The position numbers and the translations under genes are program-made. Shown piece after piece: positions 60,658-64,000 of a DNA stretch of 64,000 nt. Origin of the DNA: Eubacterium barkeri (GTDB lineage Bacteria; Bacillota; Clostridia; Eubacteriales; Eubacteriaceae); assembly GCF_900107125.1 (NCBI RefSeq), contig NZ_FNOU01000002.1, forward strand, positions 1 through 64,000. Reading direction: 5' to 3'. The notes under the pieces are model-generated. The model was not told the DNA's origin, ran no database searches, and saw only the letters and a program-made list of their open reading frames with translations. Within the stretch, counting starts at the first letter, position 1. Each line of letters begins with the position of its first letter.

Positions 60658-60682
60658 TTTTTTTACCTAAAAGGTAAAAAAA
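60658..60682 (-). promoter_or_regulatory. Palindromic operator of the higBA pair
   Basis: TTTTTTTACCT-aaa-AGGTAAAAAAA is a perfect 11-bp inverted repeat 31 bp upstream of higB. Autoregulation by the HigA-type HTH is likely. Confidence 0.65.
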
Positions 60683-60689
60683 TATTTTT

Positions 60690-60843
60690 GTTTTCTGCTT
60701 TTCAGAATGCGTAATACATCAATATGTTCTTTTAAATCGTCTTTTTTCTGTAAATAAACCATATGGAATATGAAGTGAAGACTGTATCATCTGGCCAGGT
60801 ATATGAGCCGTCTCAGCGTTGATAGCACTGAGGCGGTTTTTTT
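60690..60843 (+). other. Possible small plus-strand transcript ending in an orphan terminator
   Basis: CCGTCTCAG (60808-60816) pairs with CTGAGGCGG (60828-60836, one G-U), followed by seven T, a good plus-strand terminator. Both neighbouring genes are on the minus strand, so no known gene uses it. A weak promoter TTGTTT-N18-TAATAC may lie near 60688-60717. A small RNA is possible. Confidence 0.4.
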
Positions 60844-60849
60844 ATTTAC

Positions 60850-62004
60850 TTAAAATTTTTCGTATTTTGTACTTTGACTATTTTCAGATTCGCCCCCGGT
60901 AAAAAAGCTTTGGAGGACGCTATCTTTAAAGAAGAAGCCCATATATTCTTTGTCATTATAATAGACATTATAACCATTTGGAGCTTTTTTATAGGGCAAC
61001 TCGAATTCAGATTGTTTTCCTTGTTCTTCAACCGTCATAGTCACTTTTCCATCCGATTTAAAATCAAATGTCATACTGCTGAAGCCCTCCGCGCCGGTTC
61101 CTGGTGATGTCATTTTCCATTTTCCGATAATTGCATCTGTTGAATTGACAGATGATGTTTGCTCTGGGGTAGGTGTTGGCTGAACATTTGCCGTTGTGGG
61201 TGTATTGCTTGAAATTGATTCTGAAACAATTTCGCGGTTCGCCTTTACGAAAGAGTCATTATCAAACACAGAAAGGTACATACCGGCCTTGACGTCAATC
61301 GTCTTGACGGTTGATAAATTATCACTTTCGAGTACGAGTGTTTGTAAGTCATTCCTTGATTTGCTATTTGGCGAAATGGCATTCGGTCTATTTAATGTGG
61401 TTGCCGCTCCGATCATCTTATTGTCGGAGTCAAGCAATCCTGCAATGACTGAATAGTCTGCATCGACATTTAAAGTAGTATCATTTGAGACAGTTGTTTG
61501 TATGACGCTTTTATTGACATCCCCAAAAGAGTTATCTTGAACAATTTGAGTATCCGTACAGGATAACAATTTATCAGTTACGCTTGCTTTATATGTATTG
61601 ATTTTAAAGTCAATACGGGATAATTCTTCTGCTGAATTTACTTTTATTCCATATGCATCATAACGAATTCCATAACCTACTTCATCGGGTTGTAAAATAT
61701 AACTAGAGAAATTTACAGATCCGTCTCCCAGCGAAATATTACTTTTATCGTAGCCAATTACATTAATACCCGTGATGTAAATTGGATCTTTACTTGTATT
61801 TTTATATTCGCAGTAGACATTAACATAATATGATTTAGGAGATACTTCTTCAACATAAAATCCAGATTGTGAAATTGAAACTGGATTTTCATTTTTTGTA
61901 TTGCCAGCAGATGATTGGCATCCTGAGACTGTTAAAGATAGCACTAAAAATAAAAATAATGACAAGCCAACATAATTTCCTTTCCATTTTCCTTCCATTT
62001 TCAC
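60850..62004 (-). CDS. Lipoprotein of unknown function
   Basis: A 384-residue predicted lipoprotein. The signal peptide ends in LTVSGC (Cys29). The middle (about 45-245) is beta-rich and resembles DUF5067-type extracellular domains. A Thr/Pro/Ser linker follows (near 270-290), then a C-terminal lipocalin-like strand region starting IIGKWKMTSPG. Start GTG at 62004 has GAAGGGA 5 nt upstream. It may be a cargo gene altering the host surface; role unknown. Confidence 0.8.
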   Translation of the reverse strand: MKMEGKWKGNYVGLSLFLFLVLSLTVSGCQSSAGNTKNENPVSISQSGFYVEEVSPKSYYVNVYCEYKNTSKDPIYITGINVIGYDKSNISLGDGSVNFSSYILQPDEVGYGIRYDAYGIKVNSAEELSRIDFKINTYKASVTDKLLSCTDTQIVQDNSFGDVNKSVIQTTVSNDTTLNVDADYSVIAGLLDSDNKMIGAATTLNRPNAISPNSKSRNDLQTLVLESDNLSTVKTIDVKAGMYLSVFDNDSFVKANREIVSESISSNTPTTANVQPTPTPEQTSSVNSTDAIIGKWKMTSPGTGAEGFSSMTFDFKSDGKVTMTVEEQGKQSEFELPYKKAPNGYNVYYNDKEYMGFFFKDSVLQSFFTGGESENSQSTKYEKF

Positions 62005-62104
62005 ATATTCCCTTCTTTTTACGTCGCATGGACATTATTTATTAAACCTGGAAATCTTCCAGTTTTAATCAAATTTTGATGCATCCAATTGAAAAGACAG
62101 TGTT

Positions 62105-62593
62105 TTAACTACTTTTTTCTTTCAAGTTTCCATCGGTGAAAGCTTCGGACATTTGACCAACTTTTTCGGCGTCCAACTCTGCGTCCAGGGCTTTGTGCAG
62201 GGCAGCCCGATCATCAGTGGAAGTGGCATCCAAAGGGGTGCTGGCCACGCTGTGGATGTAATCTTTGATGACAGCCCGGGCATCGGCGGGAAGCTCCAGG
62301 TAAGCGGTCAGCATCCGGCGGTCCATGTCGTCAAGGTGGTAGCGGCTAGCGATTTCTGCCAGATCATAGGCCTGGGTCTTGATGAACATTTCACCTTCAC
62401 CGGTGCGCAGCCAGGTTTCGTTGACGTTGAAAGCTGCGACTAAAAGCTTAATGTGTTTTTCGGTAACCGAACGTTGGTTGCTTTCGATGCTAGAAATTCC
62501 AGAATTTGATAATCCGATAGCATCTCCAATTTCTCTTTGACTTTTCCCGAGGGAAAGCCTCAACTCTTTAAAACGATCATTTCGATCACTCAT
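62105..62593 (-). CDS. Phage-type XRE repressor
   Basis: A 162-residue HTH protein. Residues 8-65 form the HTH (FKELRLSLGKSQREIGDAIGLSNSGISSIE), then NETWLRTGEGEMF, as in prophage and ICE repressors. The ATG at 62593 follows AGGAGGT; an upstream start at 62626 would span that site. It is divergent from the gene at 62725, with three operator copies in between. Confidence 0.88.
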   Translation of the reverse strand: MSDRNDRFKELRLSLGKSQREIGDAIGLSNSGISSIESNQRSVTEKHIKLLVAAFNVNETWLRTGEGEMFIKTQAYDLAEIASRYHLDDMDRRMLTAYLELPADARAVIKDYIHSVASTPLDATSTDDRAALHKALDAELDAEKVGQMSEAFTDGNLKEKSS

Positions 62594-62623
62594 GTCATAC
62601 CTCCTATGCATCAATAATAGCAC

Positions 62624-62706
62624 CATAATCTCTGTTTGTAAAGATTAAAAGAAAAAATGTGTTGCATAATCTCTGTTTGAGTAGTATTATAAACACAAAC
62701 AGAGAT
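62624..62706. promoter_or_regulatory. Triple operator between repressor and early gene
   Basis: CATAATCTCTGTTTG occurs at 62624-62638 and 62665-62679, and inverted CAAACAGAGAT at 62696-62706. The second copy lies over the -35 and spacer of a plus-strand promoter, TTGCAT (62662-62667) and TATTAT (62685-62690), 17 bp apart. This fits repression by the adjacent XRE protein. Confidence 0.8.
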
Positions 62707-62724
62707 GAAAAGGAGGTGAGGAAG

Positions 62725-62925
62725 ATGGAAGAGAGAAGTTTGGATATCGGCGGATTGAGTGTGGAAATCAAAGCGGTTGGAATTGAAACGATGATGAACG
62801 ATTTAGAAGCTTTGACCACTAAATTAAAAGAAGCATCCGAGTTGATTGATGAGATATCAAACAAACGGATGCAACTACAGGTTAAGAATTTGTTTGCTGA
62901 CGTACGGGAACAATCGGATGTCTGA
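62725..62925 (+). CDS. Small phage-like protein (66 residues)
   Basis: I do not recognise it. An acidic, mainly helical protein (DIGGLSVEIKAVG, then MMNDLEALTTKLKEASELIDEIS). ATG 62725 has a strong AAGGAGGTGAGG site. It is the first gene of the rightward operon of the element. It overlaps the converging DUF4145-like gene by 44 bp. Confidence 0.7.
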   Translation: MEERSLDIGGLSVEIKAVGIETMMNDLEALTTKLKEASELIDEISNKRMQLQVKNLFADVREQSDV

Positions 62926-63556
62926 TGAGATATTCGTTTTCGATTGATTGAATAAAGATTTTGAGGTAACGCTTTAAAACATCAAAATCAATTGATTCAT
63001 AGTGTCGTTCGTAATGGGTATGGTCATTACCAAGAACCCGGACGACATCAGCAGACGTGGATAATGTGATATTGGGGAGGTATTGGGAAATGGAGCGGTT
63101 TAAATTCTGGTTTACGACATCGCTTTCGTCTTTACCCAATTCCTTTATTGCGAAATCCTTTATCAATACTTCAAGTGCATTTCGGTAACCAGAACCAGCA
63201 AGGTCAAGATGGCCAAGTTCTTCGGCGTGGGCACTTTGCTTGTATAATTCACAAAACCTTGGGGAGAGCTCAGCAATGCTATCTGGGAGCTGGATGCCTT
63301 TAAATGTTGGCCAGACGTAAAGTAATTGGCCGGCTTCACCTTTTTTAACAGAATGCGTCATTAAAAAAGGTTTGTCACAGCATCGACCGGAAGCAATACT
63401 TGCATAAAAAGAAGGAGTAATACCTGTCTTTATTGGGACACAATTAATAAGATCTGCGGTAATGACAGTGCCACAATGTGGGCAGATGTTTGGGATTGGT
63501 CCTTTAAAGTATTCCGTATTTCCAGAGATAAACGAAATGGTTCTTGTCTTATTCAT
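62882..63556 (-). CDS. DUF4145-like zinc-ribbon protein
   Basis: A 224-residue protein. A zinc-ribbon-like CPHCG near residue 25 and a second CC pair near 59 precede a helical domain (LAGSGYRNALEVLIKDFAI, then the conserved DHTHYERHYE) typical of DUF4145. DUF4145 often occurs in mobile elements and near restriction genes; the molecular role is unknown. Confidence 0.8.
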   Translation of the reverse strand: MNKTRTISFISGNTEYFKGPIPNICPHCGTVITADLINCVPIKTGITPSFYASIASGRCCDKPFLMTHSVKKGEAGQLLYVWPTFKGIQLPDSIAELSPRFCELYKQSAHAEELGHLDLAGSGYRNALEVLIKDFAIKELGKDESDVVNQNLNRSISQYLPNITLSTSADVVRVLGNDHTHYERHYESIDFDVLKRYLKIFIQSIENEYLIRHPIVPVRQQTNS

Positions 63557-63707
63557 GACTATATTCCTTTGCTTAGATTTTGTTTATTTATCAAAACAAT
63601 TATAGCACGATTACAGGGAATGGGGAAGGTCATTGGAAGTTGATGGGGGTATTTGATGGAAGGGGGTGAGATGTGTGTTTATACCAAGATGGTTGCTTAT
63701 AAGTTTA

Positions 63708-63869
63708 ATGGAGTCAAAGAGAGATTTAGAAAAGAGAGTGAAAAAGATCGAGAAACAGTTAAAGCAATATGAAAAAATGCGGACCATCAATGAAATTAGG
63801 ATAAGAAATGGCTTAATGCCTATCGATGATCCGATGGCTGACTGCTATTTTAAGGAGTCCAAAGAATAA
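63708..63869 (+). CDS. Small coiled-coil protein (53 residues)
   Basis: A short charged protein (MESKRDLEKRVKKIEKQLKQ, coiled coil) ending DCYFKESKE. The start is uncertain: no clear site precedes ATG 63708, a GTG at 63666 in frame is possible, and another frame from ATG 63671 has a better AAGGGGGTGAG site for 33 codons. Confidence 0.45.
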   Translation: MESKRDLEKRVKKIEKQLKQYEKMRTINEIRIRNGLMPIDDPMADCYFKESKE

Positions 63870-63881
63870 TGCGGTGAGGAA

Positions 63882-64000
63882 ATGGGAGAAATCGAAAAAA
63901 CAATTGAAACATTTTTAGAACGCGATCGAGCAGAAAAAGTAGAAGCTTTAAAAAGTGAGAAAAAAGCGGTTCCGGTAAAGGTTGATTGCAAGGTAGCAAA
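63882..64000 (+). CDS. Partial ORF at the right edge
   Basis: An open frame from ATG 63882 (MGEIEKTIETFLERDRAEK) runs off the window. GGTGAGG lies just upstream. Lysine/glutamate-rich; no family recognised. Confidence 0.5.
   Translation, partial: MGEIEKTIETFLERDRAEKVEALKSEKKAVPVKVDCKVA

Overview
The window looks like chromosomal DNA of a low-to-middle GC, Gram-positive anaerobe of the class Clostridia, most plausibly a relative of Eubacterium or Acetobacterium. Pointers are HPr kinase, GatCAB, a CIRCE-controlled groESL operon, ATP-dependent PEP carboxykinase, a PduL-type phosphotransacylase, a EutS/EutP pair, a regulator carrying a superoxide-reductase-like domain, and an OLE RNA with its partner gene oapA. 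The taxonomic call is inference; there is no rRNA gene in the window.

Layout. 1-2,090: a structured repeat, then pckA with a small upstream ORF in its leader. 2,100-5,470 (minus): a short operon eutS-eutP plus two paralogous small-molecule kinases. 5,660-9,840: translation and RNA-modification genes (prmA, rsmE, mtaB, hinT, rpsU, yqeY). 9,870-11,500: two more copies of the repeat, a SRAP-domain gene and tRNA-Leu. 11,560-13,600: groESL. 13,900-23,500: an unknown zinc-finger protein, a two-component system and an iron alcohol dehydrogenase, tightly joined to pcrA and ligA. 23,540-31,520: ade, gatCAB, rph, rdgB, a phosphodiesterase and corA behind a leader-peptide attenuator. 31,600-43,260: lepA, an HTH/superoxide-reductase fusion, malQ, a HAD phosphatase, then the linked chain uvrC-hprK-PHP-degV-prfA and a converging phosphatidyltransferase. 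43,380-47,020: a wall lysozyme, a MerR-controlled aldo/keto reductase, five tRNA genes and pyrE. 47,200-49,780: the metNIQ methionine importer. 49,825-56,570: OLE RNA-oapA-tlyA-nadK-argR-recN, then pduL and lgt.

From about 57,350 to the right edge the content changes to that of an integrated element. It holds a large serine recombinase, a HigB toxin with a HigA antitoxin fused to an ImmA-like metallopeptidase, a lipoprotein, a phage-type repressor with three operator copies, and small phage-like ORFs. The right end of the element lies outside the window.

The most interesting signals are in non-coding DNA. Upstream of corA a 21-codon ORF begins Met-Asp-Ala-Asp-Pro-Gly-Glu and its last codons form one arm of a terminator. 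This resembles the magnesium-sensing mgtL leader of enterobacteria, but I know of no such system described for a clostridial corA. Others are a multi-hairpin repeat present three times in 11.5 kb, the OLE RNA with its own promoter and terminator, and a perfect palindrome sitting on the -35 box of the gatCAB promoter.
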